From: Spirosoma terrae
Lineage (GTDB): Bacteria > Bacteroidota > Bacteroidia > Cytophagales > Spirosomataceae
Reading direction: 5' to 3'
DNA length: 64,000 bases
NCBI RefSeq assembly: GCF_010435915.1
Contig: NZ_JAAFZH010000018.1
Location: 1-64,000, forward strand
Notes under the pieces: generated by a model
The model's database searches: none
What the model saw: only the letters and a program-made list of their open reading frames with translations
Told to the model about the DNA's origin: nothing
Part shown: one piece after another, positions 50,755 to 60,187 of the stretch
Numbering within the stretch: the stretch's first letter is position 1
How the letters are laid out: every line of letters begins with the position of its first letter
Position numbers and translations under genes: made by a program

Positions 50755-52134
50755 ATGAAGCATCTTCTAAGACGTATCCGCTTTTTGGGATTACTGCTTC
50801 CCCTCACGGCCATAGGCCAGCCAACACCGACCGGTAAATCGGTCATTCTGGACGGTTACATCCGGGATGGATTGGCCAATAATCTGTCGCTCAGGCAGGA
50901 GTCGCTGGAAATTAGCCGCGTGACCGAATCGCTGAACCAGGCAAAATCGCTGTTTTACCCACGAGTCGCTTTTAATCCTACGTATTCCATTGCAGCCGGT
51001 GGGCGACGATTGCAGTTTCCGGTGGGCGATATGCTTAATCCGGTCTACAAAACACTCAACCAATTAACCGGCGCCGATAATTTTCCCACCAACATTGCCA
51101 ATGTCAATGAGCTGCTGGCGCCCAATAACTTCCACGACACAAAAATCAGTGTCAACTACGCAATTTTCAATACTGACATTCAGTATAACTACCTCATTCA
51201 AAAACAGCTGGTATCCGCTCAGGAGGCCCGGAAGCGCGTCGTCGAAAACGAACTCCGTTATACCATTGCTACGGCTTATTACCAGTATCTGCAGACACTC
51301 GATGCTATTCGGATTTACGCGAATTCACGTAGCGTTTTGAACGAGTTAAGCAGGCTCAACGAAAAGCTGGTCAGCAATAACGTAGCGACCAGAGAGGTCC
51401 TAACCTCGGCACGCTATGAAATCAGCAAAGTTGATCAGCAACTGGCTGTAGCCGAAAAAAACCGCGCAACGGCTCAGGCTTACTTTAATTTTCTGCTAAA
51501 CCGCGACCTGACTACCTCCATTGATGTAGACTCATCTCTGACAAGGATTCTTCCAGAATCGAAAGAAAACCTGCCCGATCTTCAACAGACGGCTTTACAC
51601 GGACGGCAGGAATTAGCTCAGCTGGGCGGTTCGTTACAAGCCGCACAAACTGCCGTTCGACTCAATGAAGCCAACGCTACCATTCCCAACGTATACATCG
51701 GCGGTAACACAGGGTTTCAGGGTTTTGGCTATACCTTTCAAAATCAGGCCTACGTAGTCGCTCAGATCGGTTTACAATGGGATCTGTTTCGGGGGTATGA
51801 AAAACGGTCAAAAATTCAGCAGGCTAAAATTCAGGCCGATGCCCTGCAAACCCGCCTGACCGAAATTCAGCGACAGATTCAGCTTCAGGTAGTCCAGGCG
51901 TACTACGACCTCAACGCGGCCAATGAGAGCCTTACCGCTACGCAGAGCGGCATGACCAACGCCGATCAGACGTTTCGCGTGATCGATAGTAAATACCGTA
52001 ACGGACAGGCGCTGCTGATTGAGTTTCTGCGCTACCAGAACGACCGCCTGACGGCTCAGCTTCAGCATTCAGTGGCCCGAATGGACGTACTAATCAAACG
52101 CGCAGCACTCGACCGCGCTGTAGCCGTACCATAA
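50755..52134 (+). CDS. TolC-family outer-membrane efflux protein
   Basis: This 459-residue protein has a signal peptide (MKHLLRRIRFLGLLLPLTAIGQ, choosing the second Met at 50755). It has two repeats of the TolC/OEP fold: long helices (SRSVLNELSRLNEKLVSNNVATREVLTSARYEISKVDQQL; SKIQQAKIQADALQTRLTEIQRQIQLQVVQAYYDLNAANES) and short barrel strands (GLQWDLFRGYEKR). It forms the outer-membrane duct for the adaptor and permease encoded next. The gene begins just after a TetR operator. The efflux operon spans 50755-56417. The substrate is unknown. Confidence 0.92.
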   Translation: MKHLLRRIRFLGLLLPLTAIGQPTPTGKSVILDGYIRDGLANNLSLRQESLEISRVTESLNQAKSLFYPRVAFNPTYSIAAGGRRLQFPVGDMLNPVYKTLNQLTGADNFPTNIANVNELLAPNNFHDTKISVNYAIFNTDIQYNYLIQKQLVSAQEARKRVVENELRYTIATAYYQYLQTLDAIRIYANSRSVLNELSRLNEKLVSNNVATREVLTSARYEISKVDQQLAVAEKNRATAQAYFNFLLNRDLTTSIDVDSSLTRILPESKENLPDLQQTALHGRQELAQLGGSLQAAQTAVRLNEANATIPNVYIGGNTGFQGFGYTFQNQAYVVAQIGLQWDLFRGYEKRSKIQQAKIQADALQTRLTEIQRQIQLQVVQAYYDLNAANESLTATQSGMTNADQTFRVIDSKYRNGQALLIEFLRYQNDRLTAQLQHSVARMDVLIKRAALDRAVAVP

Positions 52135-52183
52135 TCCATCCTATTCTCCTTAGCGTCAATATGTTCCTACTGATTTTACAATC

Positions 52184-53251
52184 ATGAAAACACTACATCT
52201 TATTCTATCGCTGGCCCTGACCGTTACGTTATGGGCCTGTGGCAGCAAGGCTGAACGTAATCCCAACAACGACAAAGCCGATGAAGCCGTCGTGCCAGTC
52301 AAACTTACGCCCGTACAAACTGTCGTTCGGGCCGAGCCGGTTGTTGCTTCGGGACTCGTCTCATCAGCACGGGAAGCCCGGCTATCTTTCAAAATCGGAG
52401 GCATCATCAATCAGCTATTCGTTGAGGAAGGACAAACCGTTCGCAAAGGTCAACTATTGGCCACCCTCGACCTAACCGAAATCAATGCCCAGGTTAGCCA
52501 GGCTCAGTTGGCCAACGAAAAAGCCGAACGCGATCTGAATCGGGTGAAAAGTATGTATGCCGATACGGCTGCTACGTTGGAACAACTGCAAAACGCAACC
52601 ACCGGAACCAACGTAGCGAAACAGAACCTGACCATCGCTCAGTTTAACCGCAGTTACGCCCAGATTCGCTCCACGGTAGATGGGACCGTAACCCGCAAAA
52701 TGGCTAATGCTGGTGAGATGACATCACCCGGTGCTACCATTTACCAGATTTCGTCGAATCGGCCAAACGACTGGGTCGTTCGGGTTGGTGTTTCGGATAA
52801 AGACTGGGCCAGACTTCGGCTTGGAAACCGCGCCAGCGTGGCACTCGATGCCTACCCTGACCAAACGTTTAATGGCACTATCACCGAACTGGCGCAGGCG
52901 GCCGATCCCGTTAACAAGCTCTATGAGGTGGAAGTACGAATCAATCCCGGCGCAGCCAAATTAGCACCCGGCTTGTTTGCCAAAGTAACGCTCGTTCCGG
53001 CACAAAGCCGCAGCTATGCCGTAGTTCCTATTGAAGCCATTGTGGAAGGAAACGGAAAAGAAGGTTTTGTTTTTGTCTTAGCCGACGATAAACAGAACGG
53101 TGGATCATTACATGTCCGCAAACTACCCCTTCAGATCGGCTTTCTCGATAACGATAAAGTGCTGCTCACCAATGGCCTAAGCGATAGCCAAAAGGTAATA
53201 ACCGCCGGATCAGCCTATCTGACTGAAGAATCAAGTGTAGTTGTGAGATAA
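52184..53251 (+). CDS. RND efflux periplasmic adaptor (membrane fusion protein)
   Basis: This 355-residue lipoprotein (lipobox LWAC, Cys residue 19) connects the RND permease and the TolC duct. It has the barrel-sandwich lipoyl half EARLSFKIGGIINQLFVEEGQTVRKGQLLATLD, a helical hairpin (INAQVSQAQLANEKAERDLNRVKSMYAD), the second lipoyl half STVDGTVTRKMANAGEMTSPGATIYQI, a beta barrel and a membrane-proximal domain. It lies 49 bases after tolC and 88 bases before the permease gene. The order TolC-adaptor-permease is common in Bacteroidota. Confidence 0.93.
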   Translation: MKTLHLILSLALTVTLWACGSKAERNPNNDKADEAVVPVKLTPVQTVVRAEPVVASGLVSSAREARLSFKIGGIINQLFVEEGQTVRKGQLLATLDLTEINAQVSQAQLANEKAERDLNRVKSMYADTAATLEQLQNATTGTNVAKQNLTIAQFNRSYAQIRSTVDGTVTRKMANAGEMTSPGATIYQISSNRPNDWVVRVGVSDKDWARLRLGNRASVALDAYPDQTFNGTITELAQAADPVNKLYEVEVRINPGAAKLAPGLFAKVTLVPAQSRSYAVVPIEAIVEGNGKEGFVFVLADDKQNGGSLHVRKLPLQIGFLDNDKVLLTNGLSDSQKVITAGSAYLTEESSVVVR

Positions 53252-53339
53252 CCCTTTAACCACGGAGGACACAGATAATGCAGTCATCCCGCCTTGTAGA
53301 CAGGTGGCGATTCCTGAGCAACTCTGTGTGGAAAACAAC

Positions 53340-56300
53340 ATGAACTTATCTGAATTTTCTGTCAAAAACTGGCAGTTTATGCTGGTACTTTTCCTGGGCG
53401 TAGCGGCCTTGGGCATCAATTCGCTGTTTAATATGCCGAGGGGCGAAGACCCTGAATTTACAGCGCCCAGTTTTGCGGTGGCGGTTATCTATCCCGGCAC
53501 CGACGCGCTCGATATGGAGAAACTGGTTGTCGATCCCGGCGAAGCCCGATTCAACTCGCTCGAAAGCATGAACCACGTCATCACTAATGTTGACGATGGG
53601 CTGGCTGTTTTCCGCCTGGAATACGATTATGGTGTCGATCCCGATGAGAAATACCAGGAAATTATTCGGGAGGTTAACGCGCTGAAATCGGAACTCCCTA
53701 CCGACATATACCGGATCGATATCAAAAAGTTTTCACCGACCGATGTTAACATTGTGCAGGTGGCTTTGCTATCGGAAGTAGCGTCATCCAAAGAACTGGG
53801 CGACTATGCCGATGATCTGAAAAAAGAATTTGAAAAACTAAAAAGTCTCAAAAATGCCGAAGACTGGGGGTATCCGGCATCGGTTGTACGTATCTCGCTG
53901 AACATCGAGAAAATGGCGCAGAACGGTGTAGCCATCAATCGGGTGATCGGCGCTTTGCAGGCCGAAAACCTCAACATTCCCGGCGGCAGTATTCAGGCAG
54001 GTACTCGTAAGTTCAACGTAAAAACGTCCGGGGATTATCAGTCGCTCGACGAAATCAGAAATACGATTGTGTCGACGAACGGGCAGAAAATTATCTACCT
54101 GCGCGACATAGCGGATGTTGATTTTAATTACGAAGACGAAACCCATATCACCCGCCTGAACGGCCACCGGGCCGTGCTGGTAACAGCGGGGCAGAAAACG
54201 GGCGAAAATATTGCGAAGGTTGGCGAGCAAATGAATCCGGTTATTGAGCGATTCGCGAAGAAACTTCCTCCGCACATTACGTTGGTCAAAAACTTCGACC
54301 AGACCGAGAGCGTCAACAAACGACTCGATCATTTTGTGCAGGATTTCGCCCTGGCCATTCTGCTCGTATCGCTGACCTTGCTGCCGCTCGGTTTCCGGGC
54401 TGCGGTGGTCGTTATGATTTCCATTCCGTTGTCGCTGGCCATCGGTTTGGCGGGCCTGGATTTTCTGGGTTTCAGTATCAATCAGCTAAGTATCGTTGGC
54501 CTGATCGTAGCGCTGGGCATTCTGGTCGATGACTCGATTGTGGTGGTTGAAAATATTGAACGATATCTACGCGACGGCTATTCCAAACGGGAGGCCGCCG
54601 TCAAGGCAACCAAACAAATCACACTGGCTGTCATTGGCTGCACAGTAACGCTAGTGCTGGCCTTTTTACCCCTTCTTTTTCTTCCCGAAGCTTCCGGCGA
54701 TTTCATTCGGTCGTTACCGATGGCGGTTGTCACCACCATTCTGGCGTCACTGCTGGTTTCGCTCACCATCGTACCCTTCCTGTCGAGCCGTATCCTGAAA
54801 GAAGAGCATAATCCAGAAGGAAACATCTTCATGCGTGCGCTGAAACGAGTTATCAGTGGTTCGTATAGCCGGTTACTGCATTGGGGACTTCGCCATCCGG
54901 TTGTTACGTTGCTGTTTGCGGGCATCCTGTTTGCGGGCGCTTTATACATGTTTAAAATTGTCGGTTTCGGCCTATTTCCGGCTTCTGAAAAACCACAATT
55001 CCTGATCAATATCGAAACACCCGATGGCACCAGCCTGTCGGAAACCGACCGCGTGGCGCGTTACGTAGAAGGTCAGCTGAAGCGGGAACCCGATGTCAAA
55101 TACGTAACAACAAACGTAGGACGCGGACAGCCTCGCATCTATTACAACATCATCCAACGTAACGAATCGCCCAATTACGCCCAGTTTTATGTACAACTGG
55201 TGGATATGGAGCCAGCCGTAAAACGAGTGATGATCGATAAATTACGCGACCGATTTACGCTCTATCCGAATGCGAAAATTGAGGTCAAGGATTTTGAGCA
55301 GGGCCCCGATCAGGAAGCACCGGTAGCGATCCGCGTTTTTGGCGAGAACCTCGACTCTCTGAAAGTGATGGCCGCGCGCGTCGAGAAAGCGTTTAAACAA
55401 ACGCCCGGCCTGATTTATGTCAATAACCCCCTCGCCAATCAGAAAACCGACCTGCGCGTACGGATCAACAAAGAAAAAGCGGGATTGCTCGGCATCTCGA
55501 TTGCCGACGTGAACCGTACGATCCGGTTGGCCGTGGCGGGTTTACCGATCGGTACGTTCAAAGAACCCAACGGTGATGACTACACGATCAACGTAACGCT
55601 GCCGAAAGGGAAAGTGGCTGATCAGCGTGTTCTCAGCAATCTGTATGTCAATACGCTGACAGGCTCGGCGGTGCCGCTCCGCCAGATTGCCGATCTCGAA
55701 TTTGAAAGCAGCACGAATCAGATTCGTCACTACGATAAGGATCGCTACGTAACGATCACGGGTTTTGTCAAAACGGGTTATCTGGTCGATAATGTCTTCA
55801 ACGACGTATTAGCGAAACTCGATACCATGAAGTTTCCGGAAGGATTCAGCTACCAGGCTGCGGGCGAATTAGAAAGTCGGGCGAAGTCGTTCGGTGGTTT
55901 GGGCACGATTATTCTGATTACGATTTTCGGATTTATAGCCGTGCTCGTCCTGGAATTCGGTACGTTCAAAAGTACGTTGATTGTACTGTCGGTGATTCCG
56001 CTCGGTATTATTGGCGCGGTGCTGGCGCTGTATTTTACAGGTAATCCGTTTTCATTCGTGGCTGTTATCGGTCTGATTGCTTTAATTGGTATTGAGGTAA
56101 AAAACTCGATCCTACTGGTCGATTTTACGAATCAGCTCCGCGAACAGGGCATGCCGTTGATTGACGCCATTCAGGAAGCGGGCGAAATCCGTTTCGTTCC
56201 AATCGTTCTCACATCGTTAACGGCCATTGGCGGCCTGATTCCGCTGGCTATCGAAGGGAATCCATTGTATTCGCCCCTGGCCTGGGTACTCATTGGCGGT

Positions 56301-56417
56301 CTGATTTCCAGCACATTACTATCCCGCGTAGTAACGCCGGTATTATACAAGCTGTTACCACCAGCAGTAACCGTGAAGCAGGAGACTGTAAACGAAGAAG
56401 AGCCTGCACTAGCGTAG
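53340..56417 (+). CDS. RND efflux permease (AcrB/MexB-like)
   Basis: This proton-driven inner-membrane pump has 1025 residues. I chose the ATG at 53340 (MNLSEFSVKNWQFMLVLFLG) because it opens directly with the first span; a GTG 12 codons earlier is less plausible. It has twelve spans and two large periplasmic loops. The proton-relay pair is D397-D398 in ALGILVDDSIVVVENIERYL, with the partner lysine in IALIGIEVKNSILLVDF. The family motifs GNPFSFVAVIGLIALIG and GLIPLAIEGNPLYSPLAWVLIGGL are present. PRGEDPEF near the start resembles heavy-metal/HAE-like RND relatives. The substrate cannot be assigned. The operon ends in an unusual nested inverted repeat. Confidence 0.94.
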   Translation: MNLSEFSVKNWQFMLVLFLGVAALGINSLFNMPRGEDPEFTAPSFAVAVIYPGTDALDMEKLVVDPGEARFNSLESMNHVITNVDDGLAVFRLEYDYGVDPDEKYQEIIREVNALKSELPTDIYRIDIKKFSPTDVNIVQVALLSEVASSKELGDYADDLKKEFEKLKSLKNAEDWGYPASVVRISLNIEKMAQNGVAINRVIGALQAENLNIPGGSIQAGTRKFNVKTSGDYQSLDEIRNTIVSTNGQKIIYLRDIADVDFNYEDETHITRLNGHRAVLVTAGQKTGENIAKVGEQMNPVIERFAKKLPPHITLVKNFDQTESVNKRLDHFVQDFALAILLVSLTLLPLGFRAAVVVMISIPLSLAIGLAGLDFLGFSINQLSIVGLIVALGILVDDSIVVVENIERYLRDGYSKREAAVKATKQITLAVIGCTVTLVLAFLPLLFLPEASGDFIRSLPMAVVTTILASLLVSLTIVPFLSSRILKEEHNPEGNIFMRALKRVISGSYSRLLHWGLRHPVVTLLFAGILFAGALYMFKIVGFGLFPASEKPQFLINIETPDGTSLSETDRVARYVEGQLKREPDVKYVTTNVGRGQPRIYYNIIQRNESPNYAQFYVQLVDMEPAVKRVMIDKLRDRFTLYPNAKIEVKDFEQGPDQEAPVAIRVFGENLDSLKVMAARVEKAFKQTPGLIYVNNPLANQKTDLRVRINKEKAGLLGISIADVNRTIRLAVAGLPIGTFKEPNGDDYTINVTLPKGKVADQRVLSNLYVNTLTGSAVPLRQIADLEFESSTNQIRHYDKDRYVTITGFVKTGYLVDNVFNDVLAKLDTMKFPEGFSYQAAGELESRAKSFGGLGTIILITIFGFIAVLVLEFGTFKSTLIVLSVIPLGIIGAVLALYFTGNPFSFVAVIGLIALIGIEVKNSILLVDFTNQLREQGMPLIDAIQEAGEIRFVPIVLTSLTAIGGLIPLAIEGNPLYSPLAWVLIGGLISSTLLSRVVTPVLYKLLPPAVTVKQETVNEEEPALA

Positions 56418-56423
56418 CTCAAT

Positions 56424-56548
56424 CTCAGTAGGGAGAGCTAATCTTGTAGAGGATTTTACGTGAATGATAAAGTAGGTTTGTTGTTACGCTATTTACCACC
56501 TACAAGATTAGCTATTGGAGCCGAATGGTTTAGTCTCTCCCTACTGAG
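56424..56548. repeat. Nested inverted repeat after the efflux operon
   Basis: The outer arms CTCAGTAGGGAGAG (56424-56437) and CTCTCCCTACTGAG (56535-56548) are perfect complements. The inner arms GCTAATCTTGTAG (56437-56449) and CTACAAGATTAGC (56500-56512) are also perfect. A 22-base insertion on the right side separates the two stems, and the loop is 50 bases. The unit lies between convergent stop codons. It may serve as a terminator or be a small mobile repeat (MITE-like). Confidence 0.7.
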
Positions 56549-56562
56549 GTGGAGTTCAACAA

Positions 56563-57852
56563 CTACTTTACCATCACTTTCTGCACTACGCTTTTCGCTC
56601 CTGAATAAACACGTAGCAAATAAATACCAGTTGAAAGGGGTTGGGTGGGGATTAAAATTTGTGAGCCATCGACCTGCGTATCAGCTCTGACTACTATCTC
56701 CCGGCCAGACAGTGTAGTCAGGCGATACGTAGCATTGGGCATGTTACGTATCACTACGTGTATAGCCTGGCCGTTGGTTGGGTTGCCGATTAGCGCCAGC
56801 GAAGGCGTTACGTCGTCCATACTAACCGATACCGGTTTGAAATACGTTACCTGACCATCCACATCAATCTGTTTGAGTCGGTAGTAACTTATGCTATCCA
56901 GCGGATAAGGGTCAACGAAGGTATAGTATTGACGCTGATCAGTGGTTCCGCTGGCCGCAACGTCGCCGATTGATACGTATTCGCCCAGATCACGGCTGCG
57001 CTCAACGACAAATCGGTCAGCGCCACGTTCAGACGTTGTTTCCCAGTTTAGTTTAACCTGATTTCCCTCGGGTTTGGCGGTGAACGAAACGAGTGTAACC
57101 GGTAAAACTCCGCTAATATCGCGCATCAGTATATTCCCTATCTGCACCACACCGACGCCATCGTTTACCCGGAACTTAAAATTATTGATGGACTGTCCCG
57201 GCGACAGAACAGCCTGATCATTAGCAAATTTTGTTGACCCAACCCATATATCATACGTATCGTTCGGCAGGTTTTCCATTGCGCCGGTTGGAGATACGTA
57301 ACGCAGTGTAGCACCCGAATTATTCATGGCAAACGTAATGGTTTGCCGCCCAGAAAACGTAGCACTCGTTGTACCTCCCCCACCCGACGGCACGGTACGA
57401 GCCTGAAATTGCCCGGAACTAGCTGGTGCCGGTGCTAACGCAATACCCAATCGGGCATACGTATCAGCATTGTTAGGGTTTGTAGGGCCGGAGCTGAATC
57501 CACTACCCACGTAAAACATGACGGCACTGGTGCCCGTTACGCTGGGATCGTGGGATATGACCTCAAAACTAAACTGGACATGTAAGGAAGTAGGTGTGCC
57601 AGCAAAATTGGAGGAGCGGGATATGTAGCCTGTTCCACTATCGGTAGGCCGCGTAAACTGGACGGCGTTGTTAGTGATCGTAGCACTCAGGCCCGACAAG
57701 CCATCCACCTGATTTACGCCGGGCGTAGCACTGACGTACGAAGCGGTGGTACCACCAGCCGCAAAGTTCTGGTCAAAGTAGGTTGTTTGCCCGTATACGT
57801 TCGCTGCTTGTATTAGTAAAAGCCCTGCACTGATTACGTATATCTTTTTCAT
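56563..57852 (-). CDS. Secreted T9SS cargo protein
   Basis: This 429-residue protein has a signal peptide (ending NVYGQ). A beta-rich N-terminal domain (about residues 25-245) looks like a lectin or jelly-roll fold, with FQFSFEVISHDP-like and NNFKFRVND strands. The second region, VTLVSFTAKPEGNQVKLNWETTSERGADRFVVERSRD...YYRLKQIDVDGQVTYF, is the FN3-like module common in these proteins. The type A C-terminal sorting domain is GNPTNGQAIHV...YRLTTLSGREIV...GIYLLRVYSGAKSVVQKVMVK. It should be exported by the type IX system and attached at the cell surface. The carbohydrate partner is unknown. It is followed upstream by purM in the same direction. Confidence 0.88.
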   Translation of the reverse strand: MKKIYVISAGLLLIQAANVYGQTTYFDQNFAAGGTTASYVSATPGVNQVDGLSGLSATITNNAVQFTRPTDSGTGYISRSSNFAGTPTSLHVQFSFEVISHDPSVTGTSAVMFYVGSGFSSGPTNPNNADTYARLGIALAPAPASSGQFQARTVPSGGGGTTSATFSGRQTITFAMNNSGATLRYVSPTGAMENLPNDTYDIWVGSTKFANDQAVLSPGQSINNFKFRVNDGVGVVQIGNILMRDISGVLPVTLVSFTAKPEGNQVKLNWETTSERGADRFVVERSRDLGEYVSIGDVAASGTTDQRQYYTFVDPYPLDSISYYRLKQIDVDGQVTYFKPVSVSMDDVTPSLALIGNPTNGQAIHVVIRNMPNATYRLTTLSGREIVVRADTQVDGSQILIPTQPLSTGIYLLRVYSGAKSVVQKVMVK

Positions 57853-57917
57853 AAAATGGTGCCGTCTGGGTGGAATAATCCTTTCGGCACCAAGTTATTG
57901 AAAAGCAAATAAGTAAC

Positions 57918-59090
57918 CTAATAAATAAATTCACCTACTTCGCTCTGAATGGTCACTTTCTTACCACTATATGATTCAACCCGGCCGATTACCTGAGCAT
58001 CAATACCGAACGATTTAGCCATATCGATAACGATCTGCGCTACGTCGCCGGGCAGATACACTTCCAGTCGATGCCCCATGTTGAAAACTTTGTACATCTC
58101 CTGCCAGCTCGTACCACTTTCCTGCTGAATAAGCGAGAACAACGGCGGCATGGGGAACAGATTATCTTTTATGATATGCAGATCATCAACAAAGTGAAGC
58201 ACTTTTGTCTGTGCTCCACCCGAGCAATGCACCATACCATGAATATGTGGTCGCAGCTCGTCAAGCAAGGCTTTTGCAACGGGCGCGTAGGTACGCGTTG
58301 GCGACAGGATCAGTTGGCCAACGTTTACGGTTTGTCCGTTTCCAACAGCGATTTCGTCGGTTAGTTTTTTTGAGCCACTGTACACCAGACTACGATCAAC
58401 AGCTGGGTCAAAGCTTTCCGGGTACGTATCGGCCAGATAATGTGCCAGTACGTCGTGTCGGGCCGAGGTCAGACCGTTGCTGCCCATACCACCGTTGTAA
58501 ACAGTTTCGTAGGTTGCCTGCCCAAACGATGCCAGCCCCACAATAACATCGCCAGCCTCAATACGGTCGTTGCTAATCACCTGATCGCGTCGCATCCGGG
58601 CAATCACCGTACTATCTACAATAATGGTCCGAACCAGATCGCCCACATCGGCGGTTTCGCCACCCGTGCTGTAGATCTCAATACCATGATCACGTAGCAT
58701 TTGCAGGACTTCTTCCGTTCCGTTGATAATCTCGGCAATGACCTCACCGGGAATCAGATTTTTGTTACGTCCGATCGTCGATGAAAGCAACATCGGTCCT
58801 GTAGCGCCTACGCAAATCAGATCGTCGGTATTCATAACCACCGCATCCTGAGCTATGCCTTTCCACACACTCAGATCACCTGTTTCGCGCCAGTACAGAT
58901 AGGCTAACGACGATTTCGTACCGGCACCATCGGCATGCATAATGGTACAATAATCAGGATCGCCAGCCAACGTATCGGGTACGATTTTACAAAAGGCTTT
59001 CGGAAACAGCCCCTTATCGAGTTGGGCTATGGCGTTATGAACGTCTTCTTTGCTTGCGGAAACTCCGCGCTGAGCATACCGGTCTGTCAT
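57918..59090 (-). CDS. purM: Phosphoribosylformylglycinamidine cyclo-ligase (AIR synthase)
   Basis: PurM closes the imidazole ring in purine synthesis, converting FGAM and ATP to AIR. The 390-residue protein is longer than the E. coli enzyme (345 aa), as is usual in Bacteroidota. Motifs are RGVSASKEDVH near the start, MHADGAGTKSSLAYLY, AQDAVVMNTDDLICVGATGPMLL, GIEIYSTGGETADVGDL and GLASFGQATYETVYNGGMGSNGLTSARH. The C-terminal HGMVHCSGGAQTKVLHF is followed by MGHRLEVYLP. Catalytic Asp and Gly positions are kept. A TACCTTTG box lies 4 bases before the start codon. A second purine gene, purE, is 3 kb away. Confidence 0.9.
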   Translation of the reverse strand: MTDRYAQRGVSASKEDVHNAIAQLDKGLFPKAFCKIVPDTLAGDPDYCTIMHADGAGTKSSLAYLYWRETGDLSVWKGIAQDAVVMNTDDLICVGATGPMLLSSTIGRNKNLIPGEVIAEIINGTEEVLQMLRDHGIEIYSTGGETADVGDLVRTIIVDSTVIARMRRDQVISNDRIEAGDVIVGLASFGQATYETVYNGGMGSNGLTSARHDVLAHYLADTYPESFDPAVDRSLVYSGSKKLTDEIAVGNGQTVNVGQLILSPTRTYAPVAKALLDELRPHIHGMVHCSGGAQTKVLHFVDDLHIIKDNLFPMPPLFSLIQQESGTSWQEMYKVFNMGHRLEVYLPGDVAQIVIDMAKSFGIDAQVIGRVESYSGKKVTIQSEVGEFIY

Positions 59091-59094
59091 GCCA

Positions 59095-59102
59095 CAAAGG
59101 TA
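59095..59102 (-). promoter_or_regulatory. Candidate -7 element directly before purM
   Basis: On the minus strand TACCTTTG ends 4 bases before the ATG, the same arrangement as for pyrD. No -33 TTG at the usual distance is seen. Confidence 0.35.
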
Positions 59103-59116
59103 AGGAGAAAAGGGGG

Positions 59117-60082
59117 CTAATACGTAATGCCAGCCTCAGCCCGAACGTCGTCAAGAATTTTTATCAGGTTCAGGCTATCGGCCAGCGACCAAAGCGGGCT
59201 TTCAGTTAACTGATCGGTCAGACAATCCATGACGTGTCTGATTTCGTACTCGTACCCGAACGTTTCCCTGTCAAACTCAAAAACGGCTGGCTCCTGCCCT
59301 TCCAGCTGTACCGTAATCGCTTTTGTTTCGTGAAAACGACTGTGGAGCCGAATCTGCCCCAGTTCGCCCTGAATAATTCCCACACAGTCGGTTTTGGCCT
59401 GAAGCGTGCAATCCAGCAAAGCAAGCTGCCCGTTTTCGTAAGTCAGTATCATGCCGCATTGCTCATCAGCACCGGTCTGCCCAAAACTGGCCGATGCTTT
59501 AATCGACTGCGGTTTTCCAAGCATCAAATAAGCCAGAAAGAGCGGATAGATGCCAATATCCAGCAAAGCACCTCCCCCCAGCGATTTGTTGAAAAGCCGT
59601 CCTTCGGGCGAAAACTGTGCCTTAAAGCCAAAGTCAGCCTTTACGGAAACAACCTTACCAATCGTGCCAGACGTAGCCAGATCAAGCGCCTTGACTATAC
59701 CGGGCATAAACCGGCTCCAGAGCGCTTCCATCAGGAATACACGTTTCGTCCGGGCCGTTTCGACCATGTCGCGAACCTGTTCGCTGTTCATAGCAAACGG
59801 CTTTTCGCCCAGCACAGCCACACCACCATTGAGCAGCATCAAAACGTTTTCGTGGTGATGCGTATGGGGCGTTGCTACGTAAACCACGTCCAGATCGGGT
59901 AAGGTGAGCAGTTCCTGATAAGATCCCAAGGCGTGTGTCGCTCCGTATTGCTGAGCGAACTCCTGCGCCCTGCCCAGGTTGGACGAAGCTACGGCATAAA
60001 GCTGTGCATCAGGCACAGTGAGCAAATCCTGTGCGAATTTATGGGCAATTCGGCCCGGTCCTAAGATTCCCCAGCGGATCAT
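59117..60082 (-). CDS. Gfo/Idh/MocA-family NAD(P)-dependent oxidoreductase
   Basis: This 321-residue dehydrogenase has the Rossmann start IRWGILGPGRIAHKFAQDL. It continues YAVASSNLGRAQEFAQQYGATHALGSYQELL, DVVYVATPHTHHHENVLMLLNGGVAVLGEKPFAMN (with the conserved EKP lysine) and GGALLDIGIYPLFLAYLML, where the second catalytic-region Asp and Tyr-like residues sit. These enzymes oxidise or reduce sugars, inositols or dihydrodiols. The substrate is not readable. It has no signal peptide, so it is cytosolic. It is 26 bases upstream of purM on the same strand and divergent from the DUF481 gene. Confidence 0.9.
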   Translation of the reverse strand: MIRWGILGPGRIAHKFAQDLLTVPDAQLYAVASSNLGRAQEFAQQYGATHALGSYQELLTLPDLDVVYVATPHTHHHENVLMLLNGGVAVLGEKPFAMNSEQVRDMVETARTKRVFLMEALWSRFMPGIVKALDLATSGTIGKVVSVKADFGFKAQFSPEGRLFNKSLGGGALLDIGIYPLFLAYLMLGKPQSIKASASFGQTGADEQCGMILTYENGQLALLDCTLQAKTDCVGIIQGELGQIRLHSRFHETKAITVQLEGQEPAVFEFDRETFGYEYEIRHVMDCLTDQLTESPLWSLADSLNLIKILDDVRAEAGITY

Positions 60083-60187
60083 GATAAATGGGTAGAGCGT
60101 GAAGGTAGTTTGGTAAATAGATGCCGTAGCTGTCGGCCAAATCTATAGTTTTTTCCTAAGTTGCGGCTGTTACCATCTCAACACTCC

